Below are positions 14,667 to 23,161 of a stretch of DNA of 28,150 nt, one piece after another. The stretch comes from Flavobacterium sp. (GTDB taxonomy: Bacteria > Bacteroidota > Bacteroidia > Flavobacteriales > Flavobacteriaceae). The stretch is from assembly GCF_021151785.1 (NCBI RefSeq), contig NZ_JAGKWP010000022.1, positions 1 to 28,150 of the forward strand, in the 5' to 3' direction. The translations under genes were made by a program, and so were the position numbers. Every line of letters begins with the position of its first letter. Positions within the stretch are counted from its first letter, which is position 1. The notes beneath the pieces are model-generated. The model did no database searches, was not told the DNA's origin, and saw only the letters and a list, made by a program, of their open reading frames with translations.

Positions 14667-16178
14667 ATGCCATTACCAATTATAAATTCTATCGCCTCAT
14701 GGATTTTAAAAAAGAGAATTCATCAAATTGAGTTATTTTTAAAATATCCTCATGAAGTTCAGGAAGAATTGTTATTTGGTTTATTAAAACAAGCAGAGCA
14801 AACCGTACTTGGCAAGAAATATGATTTTTCAAGCATTAAGAATTACAAAACTTTTAGTGAAAGAATTCCTGTTTCATCCTACGAAGAATTAGAACCTTAT
14901 ATTGAACAAACCAGACAAGGAGCACAAAACGTTTTTTGGAACACCAATATTAAATATTTTGCTAAATCTAGTGGTACAACTAATGCAAAGAGCAAATTCA
15001 TTCCTGTTAGTAACGAAGCATTAGAAAACAATCATTATAAAGCTAGTAAAGATTTATTAGCCTTATATTTAAACAATAATGAAGATTCACAATTATTTGT
15101 TGGCAAAAGCCTTCGGTTGGGAGGTAGCAAACAATTATATGAAAATAACAATACTTTTTTTGGAGATTTGTCGGCCATTTTGATTGACAATATGCCTATT
15201 TGGGCAGAATTCAGTTCTACACCAAGTAATAAAGTTTCTCTTATGAGTGACTGGGAAACCAAACTACCTGCTATTATCAAAGAAAGTATACAAGAAAACG
15301 TAACTAGTTTAGCCGGAGTACCTAGCTGGATGATGGTACTCTTAAATCATGCTTTGGCAACCACTGGAAAAAATAACTTACTTGAAATTTGGCCCAATGC
15401 CGAAGTTTATTTTCATGGCGGCGTAAGTTTTGATCCATACAAAGAACAATATAAGAAGCTATTTCCAAAAGAAACTTTCAAATATTATGAAATTTACAAT
15501 GCGTCTGAAGGCTTTTTCGCTTTACAAGATCTGAACCATTCTAATGAATTACTTTTGATGCTAGATTATGGTATTTTTTATGAATTTATTCCTATGGATA
15601 CTTTTGGAAAAATAGAACAAAAAACCATTCCATTAAGTGAAGTAGAATTGAATAAAAATTATGCTTTAATTATCACCACTAATTCTGGTTTATGGCGTTA
15701 TATGATTGGAGACACCGTTCGATTCACCTCTATTAATCCGTATCGAATTAGAGTAACCGGCAGAACAAAGCACCATATTAATGTTTTTGGTGAAGAATTA
15801 ATGGTTGAAAACACAGATGTAGCCATAGCTAAAACCTGTGAAATACTAAATTGTGAAGTAATTGATTATACTGTTGCCCCTATTTTTATGACAGAAAAGT
15901 CAAAAGGAGCACACGAATGGATAATAGAATTCAAAAAACAACCTGTTGATCTTGAAAAATTTAGTCAAACTCTTGACAAAATGCTTCAAGAATTAAATTC
16001 TGACTATGAAGCTAAACGCTATAATAACATGACTTTAAATCCACTTGTAATTAACATAGCTCGAGAACATCTTTTCTATGATTGGCTTAAGGCAAATGAC
16101 AAATTGGGAGGACAACACAAAGTACCAAGACTTTCAAACGAGAGAACCTATCTTGAAAGCTTGTTAGCCATGAAATAA
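14667..16178 (+). CDS. GH3-family acyl-acid amide synthetase homologue
   Basis: 503-residue member of the GH3 family of ATP-dependent enzymes in the adenylate-forming (ANL) superfamily. Plant members conjugate amino acids to auxin or jasmonate; bacterial substrates are mostly unknown. The three nucleotide-binding motifs are present: SSGTTNAKSKFIPVS (101-115), YNASEGFF (277-284) and LWRYMIGDTVRF (342-353), followed by the hinge to the C-terminal domain, GRTKHHINVFGEELMVE (365-381). The N-terminus (HQIELFLKYPHEVQEELLFGLL) is the typical bacterial GH3 opening. It is a single-gene transcript with its own promoter and terminator, so the context gives no substrate. GH3 homologues are, from memory, common across Bacteroidota. 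Confidence 0.9.
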   Translation: MPLPIINSIASWILKKRIHQIELFLKYPHEVQEELLFGLLKQAEQTVLGKKYDFSSIKNYKTFSERIPVSSYEELEPYIEQTRQGAQNVFWNTNIKYFAKSSGTTNAKSKFIPVSNEALENNHYKASKDLLALYLNNNEDSQLFVGKSLRLGGSKQLYENNNTFFGDLSAILIDNMPIWAEFSSTPSNKVSLMSDWETKLPAIIKESIQENVTSLAGVPSWMMVLLNHALATTGKNNLLEIWPNAEVYFHGGVSFDPYKEQYKKLFPKETFKYYEIYNASEGFFALQDLNHSNELLLMLDYGIFYEFIPMDTFGKIEQKTIPLSEVELNKNYALIITTNSGLWRYMIGDTVRFTSINPYRIRVTGRTKHHINVFGEELMVENTDVAIAKTCEILNCEVIDYTVAPIFMTEKSKGAHEWIIEFKKQPVDLEKFSQTLDKMLQELNSDYEAKRYNNMTLNPLVINIAREHLFYDWLKANDKLGGQHKVPRLSNERTYLESLLAMK

Positions 16179-16186
16179 GACTTAAT

Positions 16187-16224
16187 AAAAACGCCCTTTA
16201 ATTAGTAAAAAGGGCGTTTTTATG
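16187..16224. terminator. Bidirectional terminator between the GH3 gene and clpX
   Basis: AAAAACGCCCTTT (16187-16199) pairs perfectly with AAAGGGCGTTTTT (16209-16221), 13 bp with a 9-base loop. T-runs on both strands serve both convergent genes. Confidence 0.85.
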
Positions 16225-16253
16225 TTTTATATGGTTATGAATAAATACAGAAA

Positions 16254-17486
16254 TTAAGAGGCTATTTCAAGACGCTTCAACAAATTTTTTGTCAATGCTA
16301 ATGCTGCAAATTCTTTAGAAACATGAAGTTCTTTTTCACTTGAACTTGGCAATTCAAACATCGCATCGGTTAAAATAGCTTCACACAATGAACGTAATCC
16401 TCTTGCTCCTAATTTATACTCCAATGCTTTATCAACTATAAAGTCTAGAGCTTCATTATCAATTGAAAAATCTACCCCATCCATTTCAAACAATTTTTGA
16501 TATTGCTTAATTAAAGCATTTTTGGGCTCAGTTAAAATAGCTCTTAAGGTTTGAGCGTCTAATGGATCCATATGAGATAGAACTGGCATTCTTCCTATAA
16601 TTTCAGGAATTAAACCAAACTCTTTTACATCCTTAGGAATAATATATTGCAATAAGTTTTGTTTATCAATCTGGTCCACATTATTAGCCGAGCTGAATCC
16701 AATTGCTTGTTGATTCAAACGCTTAGAAATAATGCGCTCAATACCATCAAAAGCTCCTCCTGCAATAAATAAAATATTTTGAGTATTTACTTCAACAAAT
16801 TTCTGATCAGGATGTTTTCTACCTCCTTTTGGCGGTACATTTACTACAGAACCTTCTAATAATTTCAATAAAGCTTGCTGAACACCTTCACCTGAAACAT
16901 CTCTTGTGATCGAAGGATTATCACTTTTTCGTGCTATTTTATCGATTTCATCGATAAACACAATACCTCGTTCAGCTTTTGCAACATCATAATCAGCTGC
17001 TTGTAACAATCTGGTTAATATACTTTCTACATCTTCTCCCACATAACCCGCTTCAGTCAAAACAGTTGCATCTACAATTGCTAATGGAACATTCAACATT
17101 TTAGCAATAGTTTTAGCAACCAATGTTTTTCCAGTTCCTGTTTGACCAACAACCAAGATGTTACTTTTTTCTATTTCCACCTCATCGTTTTGAACCGACT
17201 GTAATAAACGCTTATAGTGATTATATACGGCTACGCTAAGCACTTTTTTAGTTTGCTCTTGCCCAATAACATATTCATCTAAAAAAGCCTTTATTTCTTT
17301 TGGCTTTCTAAGAACTAAATCATTAAAAGCTTCTGATCGATTAGTTTGCTTTAACTCTTCTAAAACGATGCCGTGTGCTTGTTCAATACAACGATCACAT
17401 ATATGAGAATTAATTCCTGCAATTAAAAGATTGGTTTCTGGTTTTTTTCTACCACAAAATGAACACTCTACTATTTCTTTTGCCAT
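16254..17486 (-). CDS. clpX: ATP-dependent Clp protease ATP-binding subunit ClpX
   Basis: AAA+ unfoldase that recognises, unfolds and feeds substrates to ClpP. The 410 residues include the N-terminal zinc-binding domain with C8, C11, C30 and C33 (CSFCGRKK, ICDRC), Walker A GQTGTGKT (114-121), Walker B GIVFIDEID (D179, E180), the pore-loop segment EAGYVGED (about 145-152) and the sensor-2 region GARGLRSL. Length is normal. It lies 59 bases downstream of clpP on the same strand, and an AT-rich hairpin occupies that gap. The shared strong terminator with the GH3 gene ends the unit. Confidence 0.97.
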   Translation of the reverse strand: MAKEIVECSFCGRKKPETNLLIAGINSHICDRCIEQAHGIVLEELKQTNRSEAFNDLVLRKPKEIKAFLDEYVIGQEQTKKVLSVAVYNHYKRLLQSVQNDEVEIEKSNILVVGQTGTGKTLVAKTIAKMLNVPLAIVDATVLTEAGYVGEDVESILTRLLQAADYDVAKAERGIVFIDEIDKIARKSDNPSITRDVSGEGVQQALLKLLEGSVVNVPPKGGRKHPDQKFVEVNTQNILFIAGGAFDGIERIISKRLNQQAIGFSSANNVDQIDKQNLLQYIIPKDVKEFGLIPEIIGRMPVLSHMDPLDAQTLRAILTEPKNALIKQYQKLFEMDGVDFSIDNEALDFIVDKALEYKLGARGLRSLCEAILTDAMFELPSSSEKELHVSKEFAALALTKNLLKRLEIAS

Positions 17487-17497
17487 TTTTTTAACAT

Positions 17498-17537
17498 AAA
17501 AGTTAGAACATAAACTAGGTTTATTATACTAACTTTT
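17498..17537 (-). repeat. Inverted repeat between clpP and clpX
   Basis: AAAAGTTAG (17498-17506) and CTAACTTTT (17529-17537) form a 9-bp stem. Inside it, TAAAC and GTTTA (17511-17515, 17519-17523) form a smaller one. No long T-run follows, so it may be a weak terminator, an attenuator or a processing site between the two cistrons. Confidence 0.4.
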
Positions 17538-17545
17538 CATTTATA

Positions 17546-18229
17546 TTATCTAGTTAATACTTCATCTATCATTCCATACTCTTTTGCCTCTGAAGCAATC
17601 ATCCAGTAATCTCTATCACTGTCATGATGAACTTTTTCCATTGATTGTCCTGAATGTTTTGAAATGATTTCATATAATTCTGTTTTCAATTTCAAAATTT
17701 CTCTTGTTGTAATTTCAATATCAGAGGCTTGCCCTTGTGCACCCCCCAAAGGTTGATGAATCATAACTCTACTATGAGGCAAGGCACTTCTTTTTCCGTC
17801 TGCACCAGCACACAATAAAACGGCTCCCATTGAAGCGGCCATACCAGTACATATTGTTGCAACATCTGGTTTAATGAACTGCATGGTATCATAAATTCCT
17901 AATCCTGCATACACACCTCCTCCAGGTGAATTAATATAGATTTGAATATCTTTTGAATCATCTACACTAGCTAAAAACAACAATTGCGCTTGTACTATAT
18001 TGGCTATTTGATCGTCGATACCTGTTCCAAGAAAAATAATTCGGTCCATCATCAATCTTGAGAAAACATCTAATTGAGAAACATTTAATTGACGTTCTTC
18101 CATGATATAAGGTGTCATCCCGATTGGCTGTCCTATTGGTGTAATCTTGCTTACAATCTTATCATAATAAATACTATTCACTCCATGGTGTTTCGTAGCA
18201 TACTTTTTAAATTCTTTTCCGAAATTCAT
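17546..18229 (-). CDS. clpP: ATP-dependent Clp protease proteolytic subunit ClpP
   Basis: Serine protease that forms the tetradecameric proteolytic chamber of ClpXP. The 227 residues contain the catalytic triad: S133 in GMAASMGAVLL, H158 in RVMIHQPLGG and D207 in SDRDYWM. Further family motifs are IIFLGTGIDD (64-73) and YINSPGGGVYAGLGIYDTM (98-116). An N-terminal extension of about 30 residues precedes the usual core, consistent with a propeptide that is processed off. No clear TAnnTTTG promoter is visible directly upstream. The gene follows tig across a terminator-like hairpin, so part of its expression may come from read-through. Confidence 0.97.
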   Translation of the reverse strand: MNFGKEFKKYATKHHGVNSIYYDKIVSKITPIGQPIGMTPYIMEERQLNVSQLDVFSRLMMDRIIFLGTGIDDQIANIVQAQLLFLASVDDSKDIQIYINSPGGGVYAGLGIYDTMQFIKPDVATICTGMAASMGAVLLCAGADGKRSALPHSRVMIHQPLGGAQGQASDIEITTREILKLKTELYEIISKHSGQSMEKVHHDSDRDYWMIASEAKEYGMIDEVLTR

Positions 18230-18263
18230 ATTTTCTTGATAACTAGATGATTATACATTTAAA

Positions 18264-18295
18264 CAAAAAGCGCCAAACCAAAAAGATTTGACGCT
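18264..18295 (-). terminator. Terminator-like hairpin between tig and clpP
   Basis: On the minus strand AGCGTCAAA pairs with TTTGGCGCT (nine pairs including one G-U) around a 9-base loop, followed by TTTTTG. It would end or attenuate tig transcripts before clpP. On the plus strand the G-U becomes a mismatch, which supports minus-strand use. Confidence 0.65.
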
Positions 18296-18316
18296 CAAAT
18301 ATACTAAAAAATATAA

Positions 18317-19645
18317 TTAGTTTTCACCATACATAGCTTTGATAAAATCTTGATAGTTTACTTCTTTTACTTTAGCTTTCACTTTGTCTTTGAATAAACT
18401 TAACATTTTTTGACTCATCACTTGGTCTGAAACTCGTTTGATTTCATCTTGATTTGATAATACTCTTGCTACAATTCCATCTACTTCTTCGTCCGAAGGA
18501 TTTAATTGTCCAAATTGAGCCATTTGTCTTTTGATTAAACCAGAAGTAAAATCTTTTAATTCTTCAAACTGAATTTGTAAATCATTTTCAGCAATTACCT
18601 TGTTTTCAATTAATTGATAACGCAATCCTTTTTCTGATTTTGCGTATTCCTCTTCAGCTTGCTCTGGAGTTAAAGGTGTTTCTCCAACAGTTTGAATCCA
18701 TCTTTTCAAGAATTCGGCTGGTAAATCAAACTTTGTAGACTCGATTAAGAAATCAGTTACGTCATTTAAGAATTTTTGATCAGCTTGTTGTGCAAATTGC
18801 GCTTCAGCGTCTTCCTTAATTTTTGCTTTTAAATCTTCTACAGAAGTTACTGCACCTTCACCAAATAATTTATCAAATAATTCTTGATTTAACTCCGCTT
18901 TTTCAACAGCATCAATTCCTTCAATCGTAAATTGAACCTCAACATCTAATCCGTGAACATCATCATGATTTACTTTTAAGTAATCCATTAATTTATGATC
19001 ATCATCAAACAAGCCTTTTGTTTTAAAAGTAACTACATCACCAATCTTTTTACCCACTAAAGCCTTTGCTGCTTTTTTATCTTTGAAGATATCGCTAGTT
19101 ACAACTGTTGTATTGTTTATTCCTTTTTCTTCATTAACAAAAGTTCCTTTAACTTCATTCCCTTCTGCTACAACCTCTTGAGGTATTAATTTACCGTATT
19201 GTTTTTGAATACGCTCCACTTGCTCATCCAATAAAGCTTCATCAGCAATAATTTTATAGTCAATGATTGAATTTTTTGCAGATAAATCTACTTTAAAGTC
19301 AGGAGCTAAACCTAATTCAAATTCAAAAGTTAATTCTTCTGCATCCCAAGAAAAATCCTCAGTTACTTTAGGCAATGGATTTCCTAGTATATCTAGTTTT
19401 TCTTCTACTAAATAGTTATTTAAAGACTCTTGTAAAAGTTTGTTTACTTCATCTGCCATTACTGCTTTCTCATATTGTTTTTTGATCAAGCTCATTGGCA
19501 CAGCACCTTTTCTAAATCCAGGAATAGAAGCATTTTTTTTATAATCTGCTAATACTTTTTCTACTTTTTCTGTATAGTCTTCTTTAGCAACTGCAACTTT
19601 AACGATGGCATTTAACGCATCTACCTGTTCTCTTGTAATATTCAT
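18317..19645 (-). CDS. tig: Trigger factor (ribosome-associated chaperone)
   Basis: Chaperone that binds the ribosome near the exit tunnel and shields nascent chains. The 442 residues show the ribosome-docking motif GFRKG (43-47) in the N-terminal domain and a long helical C-terminal chaperone domain (about 245-442). The middle region (about 150-245), where many trigger factors carry an FKBP-type prolyl isomerase, is highly divergent here and lacks recognisable FKBP active-site motifs, which I believe is common in Bacteroidota. It has its own full promoter and is first in the conserved tig-clpP-clpX order. Confidence 0.93.
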   Translation of the reverse strand: MNITREQVDALNAIVKVAVAKEDYTEKVEKVLADYKKNASIPGFRKGAVPMSLIKKQYEKAVMADEVNKLLQESLNNYLVEEKLDILGNPLPKVTEDFSWDAEELTFEFELGLAPDFKVDLSAKNSIIDYKIIADEALLDEQVERIQKQYGKLIPQEVVAEGNEVKGTFVNEEKGINNTTVVTSDIFKDKKAAKALVGKKIGDVVTFKTKGLFDDDHKLMDYLKVNHDDVHGLDVEVQFTIEGIDAVEKAELNQELFDKLFGEGAVTSVEDLKAKIKEDAEAQFAQQADQKFLNDVTDFLIESTKFDLPAEFLKRWIQTVGETPLTPEQAEEEYAKSEKGLRYQLIENKVIAENDLQIQFEELKDFTSGLIKRQMAQFGQLNPSDEEVDGIVARVLSNQDEIKRVSDQVMSQKMLSLFKDKVKAKVKEVNYQDFIKAMYGEN

Positions 19646-19680
19646 TTTTTCTTATTTTTTGTACTATAAAATTCGGGTTG

Positions 19681-19711
19681 CAAAATTATACATTTTTTAG
19701 AACCCAAACAA
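19681..19711 (-). promoter_or_regulatory. Promoter for tig
   Basis: On the minus strand, TTG at 19711-19709, 20-base spacer, TAATTTTG at 19688-19681. The tig ATG follows 35 bases after the -7 box. Confidence 0.6.
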
Positions 19712-19751
19712 GTTTTTAATCTATTGAATTTCAATCTAATAAATTTTAGAC

Positions 19752-20090
19752 TTAATCGACAAATATTTTATTTAAAACGGACTGACTCATAGACAGAATG
19801 ATACTGAACAAAAAGGCAGTAAAAAAGGAAGGGACACTAAATCCATCCACAAAATAATCTGTCGCCAACACCATAATAGTATTGATAATTAACAAAAATA
19901 GGCCTAGAGTAAAAAAAGTGACTGGAATAGTCAACATAACTAAAATAGGCTTTATAAACGTATTCAACAAAGACAAAACCACAGCTGTAACTATAGCAGA
20001 GGCAAAGTCATCTACACGAATACCTAAAAAATGAGAAATCACGATTATCAAAATCGTTGAAATAAGTAATTTAATTAAAAGATTTTTCAT
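19752..20090 (-). CDS. Small 4-TM membrane protein, phage holin family 4_2-like
   Basis: 112-residue, very hydrophobic protein with four predicted membrane segments (about 3-23, 29-50, 52-75, 88-108). The pattern, with FIKPILVMLTIPVTFFTLGLF (about 45-65) followed by LIINTIMVLATDYFVDGF, matches the bacterial membrane-protein family that databases name 'phage holin family 4, superfamily IV' (Phage_holin_4_2). Despite the name these proteins are ordinary chromosomal genes in many bacteria, and no phage gene is nearby. Function unknown. A strong terminator separates it from the GDSL gene upstream on the same strand; TATATTTA at 20118-20111 (minus) is a possible but imperfect -7 box. Confidence 0.8.
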   Translation of the reverse strand: MKNLLIKLLISTILIIVISHFLGIRVDDFASAIVTAVVLSLLNTFIKPILVMLTIPVTFFTLGLFLLIINTIMVLATDYFVDGFSVPSFFTAFLFSIILSMSQSVLNKIFVD

Positions 20091-20121
20091 GCTTTATATT
20101 TTTTCGGTGGTAAATATAAAC

Positions 20122-20148
20122 AAAAAAGGCGCCTATTTAAGGCGCCTT
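20122..20148 (-). terminator. Terminator after the FadL-GDSL operon
   Basis: On the minus strand AAGGCGCCT pairs with AGGCGCCTT (9 bp, 5-base loop) and is followed by a T-run. Each arm contains the self-complementary GGCGCC. Confidence 0.8.
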
Positions 20149-20165
20149 AACTATTTTTTATGTTA

Positions 20166-21776
20166 CTAGTTTACCGGAACGATATTAATTCCTGGATAAT
20201 TAGAAGCGTTTTTCAAAGGTAAATTTGCTTTAAATTCTCTATTGATTACTTTAATTATTTCATTAGCGATTACAGCATAACCTCTAGCGTTTGGATGCAC
20301 TCCGTCAAGTGAGAATAACACAGCACCTTCATTAGCTGAACCACTAAAATAATTTGCTGTATAGAAAGAACCATTTTCTGTTCTCAATCCAGTCACTAAA
20401 TGATTCATAATTGCGTTCATATCAGCAACAGCAATAACGGTATGACCTGCATTAGTATTTATTGTCGTTGCTAATCCCGTAATAATATTATTATAAGCAG
20501 TAGTAGCTGATGCAACTTTTGCTTGCTCATTAGCTGTAAGAACCCATTTGTTTGCCATTGGATAAGAAACACCATTAATATTAACAGGTGAAGGTGCTGA
20601 AGTATTAGTTGAACCAATAACAGAAGAAGCAGGTAAGACAATTAAATCAGCGGAAGTTGCTTGACGTGCTTTACCAAAAATTGCCCCGAAAGCTGTAGCA
20701 GTTGGCGCTCCCAAAGTTGGTGTTAAAGCAGCAGTAATTTGCGCACTTCTATCAACAGCATCTACATCTGTAATTAAAATTGGATTTGCAGAAGTTGATG
20801 ACAATGGATTAATACGATTAGGCTCACCATAAGCCGTAAAAATAGCATCTAACGGACCATATAATTGAGTATTTAACGCGTTAATATTCGTAGAGCCTCC
20901 TAAAGCTGATGGGGTTAGAGGAGCATAAGGAACTGTTGTAAAATAAGGAATTGAAGTTACACTTGGGATAGTACAAACTACACCTTTTATTACGGTATTA
21001 CTTCCATTATTTGTTAGAGTATTCAATATTGTGGAATATGCATTAGCAAAAACATTACTATTGGTAATATCATTTCCTCCATAGGTTGATGGATTCAAAT
21101 TACCAGTAATATTATGATCTGCCGCTGCGGTATTTCCATTACTAGTAGCCCCTCCATTAGTAGCATAAGCCAAAACATCATTAGCACCAATCCAATTAGT
21201 GAAGAAAGTTGGATTCTTAGTCATTGCATCTTGCAAAACAGTAGCAGAAGGAGTTGTAGCATGTCTAACAAAATAAGGGTTAGCTTGTCCTATAGACACT
21301 CCAGCTAAATTTCCATAACCTGAAGCTAATAAATGAAAAGATTTTGCTCCTGGAACCCCCATATTGTTGAATGCTTTAGCTTGCAAATTAGACACTTCGA
21401 TTGTAGAAGCACCTGCAATTGTCTCTGGCCTCCCTTGAGAAGCATCAATAACTAATCGGGTATTTCCAATCGGATTTCCTCCTAACATTAATCCTCCTAA
21501 ATTATTAACATCATCCGCGTATGAAGGTTGAGTAAACTCACCTCCTCCTACTAATGCAAATTGTTGTGCTAACAAATTAGGATAAGAATTTACTTGGCTT
21601 CCTCTGGAAACCGTTCCATCCATATAACCTGCAGTTAGTGAATTTCCTAATGCTACATAAGAGGAAAAATTCGCTTCACCCGCCGTATAATTTGCATCAA
21701 CTGCATTTTCAAATTCTGGTTCACAGCTAGCAAAACCAATTGCTAAAGCTGATAATAAAATATATTTATTTTTCAT
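20166..21776 (-). CDS. SGNH/GDSL hydrolase lipoprotein
   Basis: 536-residue lipoprotein esterase/lipase candidate. I start it at ATG 21776 (MKNKYILLSALAIGFASC), not at an in-frame codon nine residues upstream that would overlap the preceding gene, because this gives a proper lipoprotein signal with acylated C18. SGNH hydrolase blocks are visible: block I YVALGNSLTAGY with S46 (Asn replaces the Asp of GDSL), the GxND block WIGANDVLAYA, and the C-terminal catalytic pair D491 and H494 in DGVHPNARGY. The long middle insertion (roughly 180-450) is rich in Ala, Thr, Asn and Ser. It lies 16 bases after the FadL-type porin on the same strand, suggesting extracellular or surface lipid hydrolysis coupled to uptake; that link is inference. 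Confidence 0.88.
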   Translation of the reverse strand: MKNKYILLSALAIGFASCEPEFENAVDANYTAGEANFSSYVALGNSLTAGYMDGTVSRGSQVNSYPNLLAQQFALVGGGEFTQPSYADDVNNLGGLMLGGNPIGNTRLVIDASQGRPETIAGASTIEVSNLQAKAFNNMGVPGAKSFHLLASGYGNLAGVSIGQANPYFVRHATTPSATVLQDAMTKNPTFFTNWIGANDVLAYATNGGATSNGNTAAADHNITGNLNPSTYGGNDITNSNVFANAYSTILNTLTNNGSNTVIKGVVCTIPSVTSIPYFTTVPYAPLTPSALGGSTNINALNTQLYGPLDAIFTAYGEPNRINPLSSTSANPILITDVDAVDRSAQITAALTPTLGAPTATAFGAIFGKARQATSADLIVLPASSVIGSTNTSAPSPVNINGVSYPMANKWVLTANEQAKVASATTAYNNIITGLATTINTNAGHTVIAVADMNAIMNHLVTGLRTENGSFYTANYFSGSANEGAVLFSLDGVHPNARGYAVIANEIIKVINREFKANLPLKNASNYPGINIVPVN

Positions 21777-21792
21777 TTTTGTCAGTTTAAAA

Positions 21793-23055
21793 TTAGAATC
21801 CATAAGTTATACCAATACCTGGAGAAAACACAGATGATTTATAAGTACCACCAAAAGTTGTATATCCTGTAGTAGTAGTTGGATCATCATAATAATCATA
21901 AGAGTTATTAGTCTCATTGAAATGTAGATAAAGGAACGAAAAATCAATACCTAATTTGTCATTAATTTGATAAGTCAAACCACCAGTGTAACCATTTGAA
22001 TCATTTCTTGGCGTTTCAGGAGCAAAGTATCCATTTTGTACAGGGCTCTCGTCAAAATACCATCCTCCTCTAACTGTGAATTTATTTGATGCTTTGTATT
22101 GTGCTCCAAAACGATAGGTATTTGAGTTTTTATAATTTCTCAAATTCTCAGATAAAACTGGGGTTGGACTTTGATTAAATATAGTAATATCTAAGGCTTT
22201 ATATATACTCCATTTGGTATGATTGAAATCAAAAGCAAATAACCATTTGTCATTTGGTCTATAAGATAAACCAGCAGTAATTTCAGCAGGAAGTGGTAAA
22301 TCAGCATTAAAAGTACCGTTAGATAATGCTGGATTTAAAGGTGCAATAGCATTTCCTTCATAATTATAAGTTGCATTACCACCTCTAGCTTTCATAGTAA
22401 TTTCTGAACGATAATCAAATCCTAAAGTAATTTCTTTCATAGGTTTAAACATAAAACCTACATTATATCCCCAAGCTGTAATTCCTTTAGCTTCAAGATT
22501 TACATTTGTATCTCCTAATAATGGATTAGGCGTTACATTTCTATTAAACGTCACAGATCCATTAGCATAAATAGGTCCTCCACCCACACTAAATACATCT
22601 CCAATTTTAAATGAAACCGTTGGTTGAACAAAAATTGCCTTCAAATCAATATTGTTTACTAAGTGAGCTCCTTGCCAACCTTTATCCCACTCTACTGCAG
22701 AACCGTAAGGTGTATAAACAGCTAAACCAACAGAAACCCAATCTTTCAACTTGTATGTTGCATAAACACTGAACGGAGTTCCTAAGTTGTCGGTCGCAGC
22801 TTGCCAATTATAAGTAGAATTTTGAAATCTAGTTTTTGCAACTAACGCGTTAGCTCCAACAGACAAGTTAAATTTCTTATCTAAAAAAGACATCCCAGCA
22901 GGGTTAAAAAAGGCCACCTCTGCACTATTAACAACAGCTACCCCGGTATGCCCCATAGCTAATTGTTTTTGACCCTGAATACTAACTCTATATCCACCCG
23001 CGAACATAGAAGCAGAAACTAAAGTCAATAATGATAAAGAAAATAATTTTCTCAT
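21793..23055 (-). CDS. OmpP1/FadL/TodX family outer membrane transporter
   Basis: 420-residue outer-membrane barrel of the FadL family, which carries long-chain fatty acids or other hydrophobic compounds across the outer membrane. The signal peptide ends near SMFAGG, directly followed by the FadL-type N-terminal hatch segment GGYRVSIQGQKQLAMGHTGVA. NSAEVAFFNPAGMSFLD (about 43-59) is the most characteristic FadL stretch. The rest alternates beta strands and turns and ends in SPGIGITYGF, with the C-terminal Phe typical of barrels. It has a full upstream promoter and leads an operon with the GDSL lipoprotein. Substrate unknown. Confidence 0.92.
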   Translation of the reverse strand: MRKLFSLSLLTLVSASMFAGGYRVSIQGQKQLAMGHTGVAVVNSAEVAFFNPAGMSFLDKKFNLSVGANALVAKTRFQNSTYNWQAATDNLGTPFSVYATYKLKDWVSVGLAVYTPYGSAVEWDKGWQGAHLVNNIDLKAIFVQPTVSFKIGDVFSVGGGPIYANGSVTFNRNVTPNPLLGDTNVNLEAKGITAWGYNVGFMFKPMKEITLGFDYRSEITMKARGGNATYNYEGNAIAPLNPALSNGTFNADLPLPAEITAGLSYRPNDKWLFAFDFNHTKWSIYKALDITIFNQSPTPVLSENLRNYKNSNTYRFGAQYKASNKFTVRGGWYFDESPVQNGYFAPETPRNDSNGYTGGLTYQINDKLGIDFSFLYLHFNETNNSYDYYDDPTTTTGYTTFGGTYKSSVFSPGIGITYGF

Positions 23056-23097
23056 AATTTGAATAATGTTAGTTTATTTTTTTGTTTCTATAAACAT

Positions 23098-23127
23098 CAA
23101 AATTAACACAAATTATGAATATTACAA
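23098..23127 (-). promoter_or_regulatory. Promoter for the FadL-GDSL operon
   Basis: On the minus strand, TTG at 23127-23125, 19-base spacer, TAATTTTG at 23105-23098, leaving a leader of about 38 bases before the ATG at 23055. Confidence 0.6.
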
Positions 23128-23136
23128 TTTTTTTAA

Positions 23137-23160
23137 CAAAAATATTATGCGTTCATAATA
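23137..23160 (-). terminator. AT-rich terminator after the alpha/beta hydrolase gene
   Basis: On the minus strand TATTATG pairs with CATAATA around the tetraloop AACG, followed by TTTTTG, immediately after the stop codon. The stem is GC-poor, so it may be weak. Confidence 0.5.
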
Positions 23161-23161
23161 A

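Noticed and set aside
19723..19735. ATTGAATTTCAAT palindrome upstream of the tig promoter
   Set aside because: Short, AT-rich, and about what chance gives in DNA of this composition; no second copy nearby.
19752..20090. A 'phage holin' family protein as a sign of a prophage
   Set aside because: The family name is historical; no capsid, tail, integrase or lysin gene is nearby, and the flanks (tig, FadL operon) are housekeeping.
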